This document shows, piece by piece, positions 49,201-57,582 of a DNA stretch of 64,000 nt. Below the pieces are notes generated by a model. That model was not told the DNA's origin and did not search any database. It saw nothing but the letters and a program-made list of their open reading frames with translations. The translations under genes were made by a program, and so were the position numbers. The DNA comes from Ganoderma boninense (Eukaryota; Basidiomycota; Agaricomycetes; Polyporales; Polyporaceae). The first letter of the stretch is position 1. Each line of letters starts with the position of its first letter. The DNA lies in assembly GCA_002900995.3 (NCBI GenBank), contig CM035309.1, positions 3,106,389 through 3,170,388 of the forward strand, in the 5' to 3' direction.

Positions 49201-49447
49201 TAGGTGCGTCCGATTTCTCCGTCTCCTCCTCAACAGACGAGGCCCGGTCGTCATCAGGCCTTGGTGCGGTCTGACCGGATGCCGGCTTCGCATGCTTGTT
49301 CGTCAAGTTGCGGGTCGATGCGCGGGTGGTCCGTGTTGGGGGTGGTGGGATGTCGACGTCGGAAGGAGTCAGGGCATCCGCGCCCTCATCGCTCTCGCGG
49401 CGGCGGCATTTACCGGTTCCCTCTGAGGGGTCGGTTGGAGGGGCCAT
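46276..49447 (-). CDS. hAT-family transposase
   Basis: This is a cut-and-paste transposase of the hAT superfamily. From ATG 49,447 an acidic, Ser/Thr-rich N-terminus runs to a 42-bp intron (about 49,130-49,171). A BED-type zinc finger follows, with TSCFVC, NTLKHINRSLNDESTGNL and NRHIKSC. The RNase H-like core has HICLDGWTAPN (first catalytic Asp), GEYLAHKLMELLKEFGI, VTCDNVSNN (second Asp) and RVRCFGHVINLVVKAIL. Further on are RTRWNTVMMVLDRALELRP and FFYRIAMRK-type blocks. The C-terminal dimerisation region has DPLKFWHNALL, ATSMDAERAFLRGRLTVSRL, RHSLSDQS and VLGSWARYPELV. At least seven exons are needed; those I could follow join without an obvious internal stop. The gene lies between the hAT ends and points to the left repeat, so it is probably the element's own, perhaps active, enzyme. 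Confidence 0.75.
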
Positions 49448-49956
49448 GGACGTCGATGGTAGAGGTGAGGAGTCACGAGGAGAATCAGATGTGAGATTGG
49501 CTTCAGCGGGGGTGATCAAAGATGAACTGACCTTCTTGAGGATCACGAAGTGGCTGTTCTTATAGGCCCACGTGTCAGACGAGTCGCGGTTGCGCCAACC
49601 TGGCCAGCACGACGGCCCTTCAATGTCCAAGTCCGTTTGCCTGACGGACATCCATGTCGTCCGTGTCGTGATGCGGGAAACATGACTCCCATGTCCGAGT
49701 TGTGTGTGCAAGGTCACAGGTCCTCGGGCACGCTTTGGATGCGTGATCGTGCTGAAGTGAGATATTACAAATCGTCAGCCACAAAACCGGCACTCAGACT
49801 GTCATCACGACTCACCTGTAGCCTACACACAAGGGATTGGCGATAGAGAAATTACGAAGCGGGCCATGGTCACGAGAACGAAAGAGCACCCGAGGAAGAG
49901 GACTTAGAAAGCTAAAGGTCATTATTGCGGGTTGATCAGTGGAGTGGTTCGACTGG

Positions 49957-50416
49957 TGTCATGAACCGCACGCTCGGCGCCTACCCCAGCGTCTCTCTTT
50001 CCCTTTTCGGACTGTTTGCCTCCCGCATCGTCCTTATTGTCCTCCGTTGTTTAGCAAACCTGTCCCTTGTTCTCGCAGTACAATAACTCCTGTTACCCAT
50101 TGTTCCCGTCGTCATTGTACTACATACCATTGTTCTTCCACTGGTTCCCGTGTCCATAGTTACCTATTGTCCCCGGTTCCCATTGTCTGTTACATGTATA
50201 TAAGACCCGTACTTTGCTACCTGGAGACCTCAGTTTCGACCTCTTGTCTCCAGGTAAGCCTCGCTGTATTCTCGCTCGTTAGTTACTTGCTCAATACATC
50301 TTGTCTCCAGCCTGACTGTCGAGCCCTGCTCCGCTCTTGCTGCACAAGTGCTCGTCGATGGCCTTGCTCATCTCGTAAGCCTCCTCCCTGATCGTACTCG
50401 ACAGCCAGTCGTAACA
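49957..50416 (+). repeat. Solo LTR of the Ty3/Gypsy family
   Basis: This 460-bp sequence is the inverted-orientation counterpart of the 461-bp LTRs at 52,801 and 57,122. It starts TGTCATGAAC, ends CAGTCGTAACA, and has several base differences from them. It is flanked by a perfect 5-bp duplication, ACTGG (49,952-49,956 and 50,417-50,421). No internal retrotransposon sequence is attached, so LTR-LTR recombination removed the rest of an older insertion inside the hAT element. Confidence 0.9.
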
Positions 50417-51177
50417 ACTGGCACTGATAGAGGGAAGTGGGGGAGTGGGGGAGTGGAGGAGGACGTGGCAAGGCCGCGAGGCTGATATGCTTTGAGGGAG
50501 CGCCGTGCACCTACAGTGCTCGATGTGGTTCTTCGTCCCACGGGGAAGCCGTAAAGGTTGGAATACCAGGCCATGCGATGAACCTTACTCACAAATCTCG
50601 CACACCTGGCCTCCCACATCCCCAAGTCCTACCTCAGTACAACTCCCTCTCTGTCCTCGCCGACCGTGCGGCAGCATCACCCTCGAGCACCACTTCCGAC
50701 TGTCAGCACAGCATTTCCGCTCGACCCGCACAGATCGGTATCTGCGCGAGCGCCTCACTGATGAACTGCGCATCTTTGCCATTCTGCCCGCCTCATGATC
50801 CCCCGTCGGCCTCCCGTTTTTAGAAATACTGCCATACCAGCCAATAGCCCCTCCGAGCCTTTATCAGTGAGGCGGGCAATGCATGTGTGCGCCCCTCATC
50901 GTTGGGCCATGAGGCATTCCATTTGATTTCCTCGTGCATCCGCACCTGCCCCCAAGGCCGTCCTCCTCGTGATCCAATTCAACTCCCCATCCCTGAGTCT
51001 GGTAGACGACTCCAAATCCATTTCTCGCCTCAAATTAGCCTCCACAGTGCCTGTCCTCACGCCCTCTGACCTCCTGGTATATAACCCCCATGCCAAACCG
51101 CTGCTCCCATTCTACATCCACTTCGACAACCCCTCCTGAGCTCAGCCTTCTCCTCACGGCGTGCAGCTATATGACAC

Positions 51178-52161
51178 ATGGCACTCAACGTCAACTCCCC
51201 TGTAACGATGCATGTTTTCCCCGAGCCGTGGGAGAACCGTCTGTTTGGGCCGATAGACCAGGTCACGATTGTTGTGGACGGACAGGCAATCACGGTCTCG
51301 GTAAGTACTCGCTTTGCACCTCTCTATCCCATTTTGTGTGCTCACATGCTCTCCACCAAGTTTACCGTTGCAACAGGCGACTTCGACCCCAACAACGGCC
51401 AGCCGGACTTCTTTCGGCGCTGGCTCGAGCGCATCCAGGGCGGCCCTTTGTTGGGCACCGGCATCACCGAAGAAGAATGTGAGCTCCTCAAGCACTTCAC
51501 ACTTGGATACTGCGCTTTTTATTTGGGACAAGAGGACATACCGGTCGACATGTACTACGAGTTCGTCGGTGAGCTGGTCGCCGAAACGCTCGCCTTGAGT
51601 TAGCCCGAGGCTGCCGGACATGTCGTCGAGACCGCTGTGGAGTGGTTGCTGGGCCATCTTCCTTCGGTAAGTGTTTATCAATCTGCTCATCATCTGCATC
51701 GTACACTCTGCTTACAATGGCGCAACCAGGATGTTTTCGACGAGCCCGGGATTGAGATACTGCCGGTCACGCCGTACACTGATGACCGTGACCCCGCCGT
51801 CGCGGCCACCCTAGCCAATGCACCGTCTGATTGTAAGTAACCTTTAATTCACACGGAAATGGGTGCACAAATACTAATTAGCTATATTCATGCAGTTTCG
51901 CCCACGGGTGCACTCCTGGACATATGTGCCTTCCTTGTCCCGGCGCGCACTGCCTATGGAGAACGCATGCCACGAATGGCCTATTTGGATGATGGCCGGA
52001 GCCTCTTCAGGATTCCGCCGCGGTCCCTGTCCACCGAGTGTACGTACATGTTGCTTCCAACCCCTCCCGCCCCATGCAGCAACTCCGGCTATGGCTCCGA
52101 TGATAGCATGCCAAGCTTACGTTATGTGGCAGACTCTTCGGACGAAGAAGATGGACAGTAA
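51178..52161 (+). pseudogene. hAT passenger gene, unknown function, one in-frame stop
   Basis: I do not recognise a domain. Exon 1 (51,178-51,300) ends QVTIVVDGQAITVS. A 60-bp intron (GTAAGT...CAAG, 51,301-51,360) joins in frame to FTVATGDFDPNNGQPDFFRR and the helical ECELLKHFTLGYCAFYLG. The frame then meets TAG at 51,601-51,603 but continues as PEAAGHVVETAVEWLLGHLP up to a donor at 51,667. The next exon has DVFDEPGIEILPVTPYTDD, followed by a 60-bp intron. The last exon runs FSPTGALLDICAFLVPARTA through RMAYLDDGRSLFRIPPRS to an acidic tail (YGSDDSMPSL, DSSDEEDGQ). The TAG can be explained by C-to-T change of CAG. Orientation is opposite to the transposase and it lies inside the same terminal repeats, so it travels with the hAT or was captured by it. 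Confidence 0.5.
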
Positions 52162-52299
52162 TAGGCTCATATATAGTGGTCAATAGGCGTGTCACGGTGT
52201 GAATTAGTGTTGTTGAATATGTACTCTTATCTACAATCAGTATACATTGTGCACCATAACTTCGCCTTGGCACCCATCTTGAGTGCTGCACAAACACCT

Positions 52300-52479
52300 G
52301 TGTGGTGGCGGGTGCTCACGGGTACCCGCGGGTACCAGATATTTTGAAAATTTCTGACCTGGACCCGCAGACTACCCGCCATGCAGGTAACCCGGATCCG
52401 CGTGACCCGGACCTGCAGGTCGTTTAGCGGGTCAGGTCGCGGGTACCCGCGGGGGTACCCGGACCCGTGTTCAGCCTTA
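52300..52479 (+). repeat. hAT right terminal and subterminal repeats
   Basis: The terminal repeat at 52,462-52,479 is the reverse complement of the left end. Inside it are repeated GGGTACCCGCGGGT-type motifs to about 52,300. Confidence 0.75.
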
Positions 52480-52800
52480 GCGCAGGCATATGAGGTGTCA
52501 TTAAAGGTAAATGATAAAAACTTCCAGACCTGTGCAACACGATAGTGCGCCATTCCCTATGCATCAGGGTTAACCACCACAAGTACCGTGTCAAAACGTG
52601 CATACTGCCGTACCACAAAGGTGTGGCCGTATGATCTCTCGATGCATGCCATATGGGCCAGAAATCTCGGTGGGGGCATAGAAAATGGCAGAAGCACATG
52701 CGTGAATACCAACTTTGAGCCGACTGGATGGCTCAGGCATACCATCGTCATCAATGTCTTCAGGGATGGGGATGCCTGGATAGAGCTCCCGAAATAGAAG
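52480..52800 (-). pseudogene. Plavaka transposase, C-terminal fragment cut off by the Ty3 insertion
   Basis: The minus strand reads LFRELYPGIPIPEDIDDDGM, IHACASAIFYAPTEISG, PYGMHREIIR, then after a one-base frame change YARFDTVLVVVNPDA and MAHYRVAQVWKFLSFTFN. These are the closing blocks of Plavaka transposases (family versions contain FYAPSD, GGMYRERIR and LFFSFTF). If the 4.8-kb Ty3 element and one copy of AGAAG are ignored, this piece continues in frame from 57,583: ...YEYVCYL joins LFRELYPG. A TAG stop (52,557-52,559) and the frameshift show it is dead. It ends abruptly at the hAT terminal repeat. Confidence 0.75.
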
Positions 52801-53261
52801 TGTTACGACTGGCTGTCGAGTAAGATCAGGGAGGAGGCTTACGAGACGGGCAAGGGCGTCGACAAGCACTTGTGCAGCGAGAGCGGAGCAGGGCTCGACA
52901 GTCAGGCTGGAGACAAGATGTATTGAGCAAGTAACTAATGAGCGAGAATACAGCGAGGCTTACCTGGAGACAAGAGGTCGAAACTGAGGTCTCCAGGTAG
53001 CGAAGTACAGGTTCTTATATACATGTAACGGACAATGGGAACCGGGGACAATAGGTAACTATGGACATGGGAACCAGTGGAAGAACAATGGTATGTAGTA
53101 CAATGACGACGGGAACAATGGGTAACAGGAGTTATTGTACTGCGAGAACAAGGGACGGGTTTGCTAAACAACGGAGGACAATAAGGACAACGCGGGAGGC
53201 AAACAGTCCGAAAAGGGAAAGAGAGACGCCGGGGTAGGCACCGAGCGTGCCGTTCATGACA
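52801..53261 (-). repeat. 3' LTR of the Ty3/Gypsy element
   Basis: 461 bp, beginning TGTTACGACT and ending CATGACA on the plus strand. The end of the pol frame (Val-Ser-stop) lies within its first bases as read on the minus strand. Confidence 0.92.
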
Positions 53262-55329
53262 CCTTCCAGTACTCGAGGTTCTTGTGGTCCGACTGGATCT
53301 CGAACACACTAGGAATACCCTCGAGGTAGTGGCGCCAGGCCTGCAGGGCATGGATGATAGCGAGCATCTCCTTGTCATAGATCTCGTAGTTGCATTCCAC
53401 ATTGCTCATTGACTCAGAGTGGAAAGCCACAGGGTGCCATTTGCCATCCTCCCCCTCCTGAGACAGAACCGCACCGGTAGCATACCCGGATGCATCGACT
53501 TCAATGTGGGTTTTGCGGTCTGGGTCATACATGCTCAGGACAGGGCTTTCAGTGAAACAACGTTTGAGCTCATCGAATGCTGATTGCTCTTCGGCACCCC
53601 ATTGCCAGGGAGCGCTACCCATGAGACGGTCGAGGAGTTTGCATACCGCACTGAAGTCCTTAATGAACCGCCTGTAGAAATTTGCGAAACCATGGAATTT
53701 CCGTACATCTGAGGCGTTCTGAGGGACAGGCCATTCTGCGATACCCCTGACTTTCACTGGGTCCATCTCCACACGGTTCTCTGAGATGAGCACACCTAGG
53801 TACTCACCCTTCGGCTGTTCGAATTCGCACTTTTCTGGCTTGCAGAACAGGTCGTGCTCTGCCAAACACTTCAGGACCTCACGCACCAGTGTGCGGTGTT
53901 CCTCGATGTCGTTGGTGAATATGAGGATGTCGTCGAGGTAGATAGTGATTTTGCCGAGTATGATGAGGTCCTTGAAGATGTCGTTCATGAGCGCAGAGAA
54001 AGTACTGGGCGAGTTGGCCAGTCCGAAGTACATCACGTTCGGTTCGAACAGTCCGCGATTGGTAACAAAGGCAGCCTTCCATTCATCACCGGTCTTAATC
54101 CGCACATTGTTGTACCCCCAACGGATGTCAAGCTTTGTAAAGTACTTGGCCCTCTTGAGTTGATCCATCAAGTCCGACACCAACGGCAGTGGGTATCGGT
54201 TCTTAATGGTGATGTCGTTCAATCGCCAGTAGTCCTGTACAGGGCGTAGGCTGCCGTCCTTCTTTTTAACGAAGAAGAACGGTGATGACATCGGTGACTT
54301 CGACTCTTGAATATAACCTTTGGCCAAGTTCTCACTAAGGAACTTGTCAAGCTCGACCTGCTCGCTGGGAGACAGGGGGTACACCTTGGAATGGAACATT
54401 CTAGCATCTGGTACGAGTTCTATAGCGTGGTCGTAGGGTCCGTGCTCAGGTAGACGTTCAGATGCCTCTTTCAAGAACACATGCAGATACTCGTGGTACT
54501 GGGGAGGTACGATCTCTTCGACAGGACGGACTTCCTTCTTCTGGTACTCTTGTTCAGCGAGCTGTTGAGAGTAGGTGTAGCTCGCCGACACAAAGATCTT
54601 AGGGGTACCTCGAAGTCGTCGTCCATCTTCCAGTGCATTGAGAAGAGACTCCTCAGTGCCATCCCATTCCGGCAGAAAACCTGGTGGTGGAGGCCTATCT
54701 TCCTCCTCCTCCTCGACCATTATGGCCGTGCATATCCTACCTATCATCTTTGCCTTCCACACCCGCCGAGAACCATTGCGCGCCGTAAGCCATACCTCCA
54801 TATCACGCGCTTTGGTCTCAACAGGTTTGGATGCCTTCCGATGAGCCGGACATGCCTCTGGACATCTCGATAGGCGCAGCGAGCCACGTTCCCAATTGAC
54901 TTCAGGGTTGTGCTCGTGCAGCCAGTCCAGGCCAATGATCACATCCTCTTCTCCTATGTCTGTCACCACAAACACCACCTTCTCTCGGTGGTCTCCAATC
55001 GCCATATCCAACACGGCGACCTCCGTGATCGTCCCATCACGGTTCTCAGTACCGTCTATGTTGTACAGAGGAATTGGCCTTGCCAACTTCCTCGTCGTAA
55101 CCTGGTTCTTCTCTACGAACCGTCTATGTAAAAACTTAGTAGTAGCTCCACTATCTACCATTGCTACTATGTCCTTATGTCGCTGCTTGCCGATTAACCG
55201 TACCGGTATATGAAAGTGCTGACCACTGTGATTTACTTCATATACAAACACGGAACTCAGTACAGAAAATCGACTATTACTACAAGAGCCGGCACGTGCA
55301 GCGTCCAGTGCGGCTCTAATCAGAAACCC
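53254..55329 (-). CDS. pol: Ty3/Gypsy Pol: protease, reverse transcriptase, partial RNase H
   Basis: The frame is open from the gag overlap (55,329) to 53,254 with no ATG near its start, so it is most likely made by -1 frameshifting from gag. Domains in order are: an aspartic protease with VDSGATTKFL (about 55,150) and GLDWLHEHNP; reverse transcriptase with the palm segments KKKDGSLRPVQDYWRLN, TKLDIRWGYNNVRIK (family norm D-x-R-x-G-Y) and the catalytic YLDD in ITIYLDDILIF (about 53,940); then RNase H with EVDASGYATGAVL, YDKEMLAIIHALQAWRHYL and SDHKNLEYWK. After LEYWK the sequence runs straight into the LTR and stops. The end of RNase H, integrase and any chromodomain, which full-length elements carry here, are absent. 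The polyprotein would copy RNA to DNA in virus-like particles in the cytoplasm but could not integrate it. Confidence 0.88.
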   Translation of the reverse strand, partial: GFLIRAALDAARAGSCSNSRFSVLSSVFVYEVNHSGQHFHIPVRLIGKQRHKDIVAMVDSGATTKFLHRRFVEKNQVTTRKLARPIPLYNIDGTENRDGTITEVAVLDMAIGDHREKVVFVVTDIGEEDVIIGLDWLHEHNPEVNWERGSLRLSRCPEACPAHRKASKPVETKARDMEVWLTARNGSRRVWKAKMIGRICTAIMVEEEEEDRPPPPGFLPEWDGTEESLLNALEDGRRLRGTPKIFVSASYTYSQQLAEQEYQKKEVRPVEEIVPPQYHEYLHVFLKEASERLPEHGPYDHAIELVPDARMFHSKVYPLSPSEQVELDKFLSENLAKGYIQESKSPMSSPFFFVKKKDGSLRPVQDYWRLNDITIKNRYPLPLVSDLMDQLKRAKYFTKLDIRWGYNNVRIKTGDEWKAAFVTNRGLFEPNVMYFGLANSPSTFSALMNDIFKDLIILGKITIYLDDILIFTNDIEEHRTLVREVLKCLAEHDLFCKPEKCEFEQPKGEYLGVLISENRVEMDPVKVRGIAEWPVPQNASDVRKFHGFANFYRRFIKDFSAVCKLLDRLMGSAPWQWGAEEQSAFDELKRCFTESPVLSMYDPDRKTHIEVDASGYATGAVLSQEGEDGKWHPVAFHSESMSNVECNYEIYDKEMLAIIHALQAWRHYLEGIPSVFEIQSDHKNLEYWKVS
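55285..55329 (-). promoter_or_regulatory. -1 ribosomal frameshift signal between gag and pol
   Basis: On the minus strand the gag frame ends GAG GGT TTC TGA. The heptamer G GGT TTC (55,323-55,329) fits the X XXY YYZ slippery rule and directly precedes the gag stop (55,320-55,322). After a 5-base spacer comes a stem of 10 pairs with one bulged C: AGAGCCGCAC (55,308-55,317) pairs with GTGCCGGCTCT (55,285-55,295), leaving a 12-base loop. The pol frame is -1 relative to gag and open through this site. Confidence 0.85.
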
Positions 55330-56153
55330 TCCTTCTTCTCAGCGGTTGTAAGGGCCGCAATCTTCTCCATCGCCTTGAGCTGGGCCTGAAGAGCCGCTAC
55401 TTCCGTGGTCGCGGTGGATGAGGAAGCAGCTTGCTGACTCTTCAACCGCGGGCAGTCATACTTACGATGTCTGGGCTGGCCACAGATGTAGCAGTTTCCT
55501 GGGAACGGCTTCTTCCCAGTAGCAGCCGCCTTCTCCCCCTTCTTCTTCCATCCAAACGACTTTGGCCGTTCTTCCTCTATGGTGACGAGGGCCTGGTCGA
55601 GCGACAGCGCCACCTTCTGGATTTTGGTGAGGTCCGAGATGTCGTGAGCACTGGTGGCGAGGACGTCCCGGAGCCTGGGAGGCAGGCCAGAGCGGTAGCG
55701 TTCGCGTTTGTCCTCGTCACCGAAACCGGTCCGCGCTGCAGCTGCATTGAACTGTGCTGTGTACTCCTGGACAGTGCCAACCTTGCGATACGCCTTGCAA
55801 AGCTTGACAAGTTCAGCGACGGCGGCCTCCTTGTCGTCAGCTGCGCAGAAGTGATCCTTGAAGGCCGTGCTGAATGCGCCATAGTCTGCCCAAGGGCTAG
55901 TTCCACCAGCGAGCTTTACAATGTGGGGGCTGGCCCAGGCTGCTGCTCCTTCCGTGAGCTTACTGAGAATGGTCATCCATATGACCTCGCTAGGTGTGCC
56001 AACTGTTACTGCCATAAGGGTGTTGTAGTAGATCTGGGCTGCGGACACAAAGTGGAGGCCATCCTGTGCGGACTTTCCATTGTATTCACGTGGGGCGATT
56101 TGGGAGAGGAGCTTGGAGGTGTCGAACGCCAGTGCAGGGGCAGGAGTGGTCAT
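55320..56153 (-). CDS. gag: Ty3/Gypsy Gag
   Basis: 277 residues from ATG 56,153 (context CACCATGACC). The middle is a retrotransposon capsid with WMTILSKLTEGAAAWASPHI, FSTAFKDHFCAADDKEAA, VQEYTAQFNAAAARTGFGDE and RYRSGLPPRLRDVLA, blocks typical of fungal Ty3 Gag. The nucleocapsid part has a basic stretch (KKKGEK) and one CCHC zinc knuckle, CYICGQPRHRKYDC (about 55,460). Gag packages the RNA in virus-like particles. The same frame is open about 300 bp further upstream (Pro/Ser-rich) but has no ATG there. It ends at TGA 55,320-55,322, immediately after the frameshift heptamer. The leader from the 5' LTR to this start is long, about 970 bp. Confidence 0.88.
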   Translation of the reverse strand: MTTPAPALAFDTSKLLSQIAPREYNGKSAQDGLHFVSAAQIYYNTLMAVTVGTPSEVIWMTILSKLTEGAAAWASPHIVKLAGGTSPWADYGAFSTAFKDHFCAADDKEAAVAELVKLCKAYRKVGTVQEYTAQFNAAAARTGFGDEDKRERYRSGLPPRLRDVLATSAHDISDLTKIQKVALSLDQALVTIEEERPKSFGWKKKGEKAAATGKKPFPGNCYICGQPRHRKYDCPRLKSQQAASSSTATTEVAALQAQLKAMEKIAALTTAEKKEGF

Positions 56154-57108
56154 GGTGGGCGCGGGAGGAGGATTGGGTGCAGGAGGAGGATTGGACGAGG
56201 ACGACGATTGTGGGGTGTTGGAACTGGTAGCTTTCGGCTTCAGTTCCTTCTTTACTTCAGGCTTTTCTTCTGCCTTAGAAGTCGACGCAATGGGTGATGA
56301 GGGGTTTGAGCTTCGTTGTTGTCCGAGACGTTCAGTAATGAGTGCGATAGTTTTGTCAAGAGCGGGGGAACCTGTGGATCGACTGGGGGTGGCGGTCCCA
56401 CTGGGTACACGACTGGGGCACGGCTGGGGGGCCGGGTGCCGGGGGCGACTTCATGCAGAGCAACAGCTGCCCATGTGGGCCTTGTAGAGGGGGCCGGCAG
56501 TGGCTGGGCGAGTCGGTCTAAGATCGCCTGTTGTTGGTCAGGGTGTGGCTGGACAAAGGGGTGGAATGGAGCCCACTGGGTGGGTGTCTAGTCAAAGGTG
56601 AAGTCGCGGTGTGGGTAGGGTTGGCGGTCACAAACAAACCACTGTTGTTCGGTGGTGTTCCAGTGCTGGCCTTCGACTGTGGTGCTGTGAAATGCGTGTG
56701 GCCTTTGACTGCAAGCCACGGTGAGGGGAGTGGAGGTAGCTTGCTTTCTATCCCAGGAATAGAAACGGCAGGTGCACGATCCGACACTGTGTGCTCAGCC
56801 TCCTCGGCCTATTGCTGTGTCTTAGCCCAAGGGACACAGGCCCAAGGGTGTTCTGCCTTGGCTTTGTTTCGCTGCCTTTCTCTAGCCTCCCACGCCGTGA
56901 GGTGGACCACTTCTGTCAGTACTGGGGTCTCGTGTTAGGAGCTTTCCGCATACTGTACCACTGAGAGTGGCAAGCCTCAGGTTGCGCCAAGACCACGTCC
57001 GATGGTGTGACTAGAGTGTGCACTACGCTAGGCCAACACAGAGGATCTAAGTGCGTACCATACGAGAAGAAAAGAAATGTGTGTGGAGTACGCCGGTGCT
57101 CGTGTAGA

Positions 57109-57119
57109 AGTTTCAACCT
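57109..57119 (-). promoter_or_regulatory. Putative self-primer binding site
   Basis: Two bases inside the 5' LTR end the minus strand reads AGGTTGAAACT. It does not begin TGG, so it does not look like a tRNA primer site. It can pair over all 11 positions (one G-U) with AGTTTCGACCT in the LTR, at the position expected for the RNA 5' end. Confidence 0.6.
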
Positions 57120-57121
57120 AA

Positions 57122-57582
57122 TGTTATGACTGGCTGTCGAGTACGATCAGGGAGGAGGCTTACGAGACGAGCAAGGGTGTCAACGAGCACTTGTGCAGCG
57201 AGAGCGGAGCAGGGCTCGACAGTCAGGCTGGAGACAAGATGTATTGAGCAAGTAACTAATGAGCGAGAATACAGCGAGGCTTACCTGGAGACAAGAGGTC
57301 GAAACTGAGGTCTCCAGGTAGCGAAGTACAGGTTCTTATATACATGTAACGGACAATGGGAACCGGGGACAATAGGTAACTATGGACACGGGAACCAGTG
57401 GAAGAACAATGGTATGTAGTACAATGACGACGGGAACAATGGGTAACAGGAGTTATTGTACTGCGAGAACAAGGGACGGGTTTGCTAAACAACGGAGGAC
57501 AATAAGGACAACGCGGGAGGCAAACAGTCCGAAAAGGGAAAGAGAGACGCCGGGGTAGGCACCGAGCGTGCCGTTCATGACA
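57122..57582 (-). repeat. 5' LTR of the Ty3/Gypsy element
   Basis: 461 bp. It contains the promoter TATA box, the putative start and a 10-bp hairpin. On its outer side it is followed by the target duplication AGAAG. Confidence 0.92.
57283..57342 (-). promoter_or_regulatory. LTR promoter: TATA box, putative start site and R-region hairpin
   Basis: On the minus strand TATATAAG (57,335-57,342) precedes, by about 30 bases, the sequence AGTTTCGACCT (57,296-57,306), the likely transcript start and self-primer. This sequence lies in the loop of a perfect 10-bp inverted repeat, ACCTGGAGAC (57,310-57,319) and GTCTCCAGGT (57,283-57,292). The same layout is kept in the 3' LTR and in the solo LTR. Confidence 0.65.

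Larger units (their letters stand above)
45884..52479 (-). mobile_element. hAT DNA transposon with passenger gene and internal solo LTR
   Basis: Inverted terminal repeats of about 18 bp (TAAGGCTGAACACGGGTC) lie at 45,884 and, reversed, at 52,462-52,479. Each is followed inwards by about 180-200 bp dense in CGGGT/ACCCG motifs. Between them are a hAT transposase (minus), a solo LTR and a divergent gene (plus). The right end interrupts the C-terminal coding region of a Plavaka transposase. An 8-bp duplication, normal for hAT, is not seen: the outer 8 bases are GATTTTAT on the left and GCGCAGGC on the right. Either one flank has been lost or the two ends come from different copies joined by recombination. 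Confidence 0.75.
52801..57582 (-). mobile_element. Ty3/Gypsy LTR retrotransposon lacking integrase
   Basis: Two 461-bp LTRs in the same orientation enclose 3,860 bp with gag and a pol that stops at the 3' LTR. The 5-bp target duplication AGAAG is perfect (52,796-52,800 and 57,583-57,587). LTRs begin TG and end CA. By eye they differ at about seven sites, six of them in the outermost 75 bp. The element sits inside a Plavaka transposase gene. Integrase and a polypurine tract are missing, so it is non-autonomous. Confidence 0.92.

Noticed and set aside
51301..51376. 76-bp intron ending at CAACAG in the hAT passenger gene
   Set aside because: It would shift the frame; the 60-bp intron ending at CCAAG (51,360) keeps it and leads into the same open frame.
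55431..56297. 288-codon plus-strand open frame
   Set aside because: It is antisense to gag, whose capsid and zinc-knuckle motifs are clear; the plus frame has no motif.
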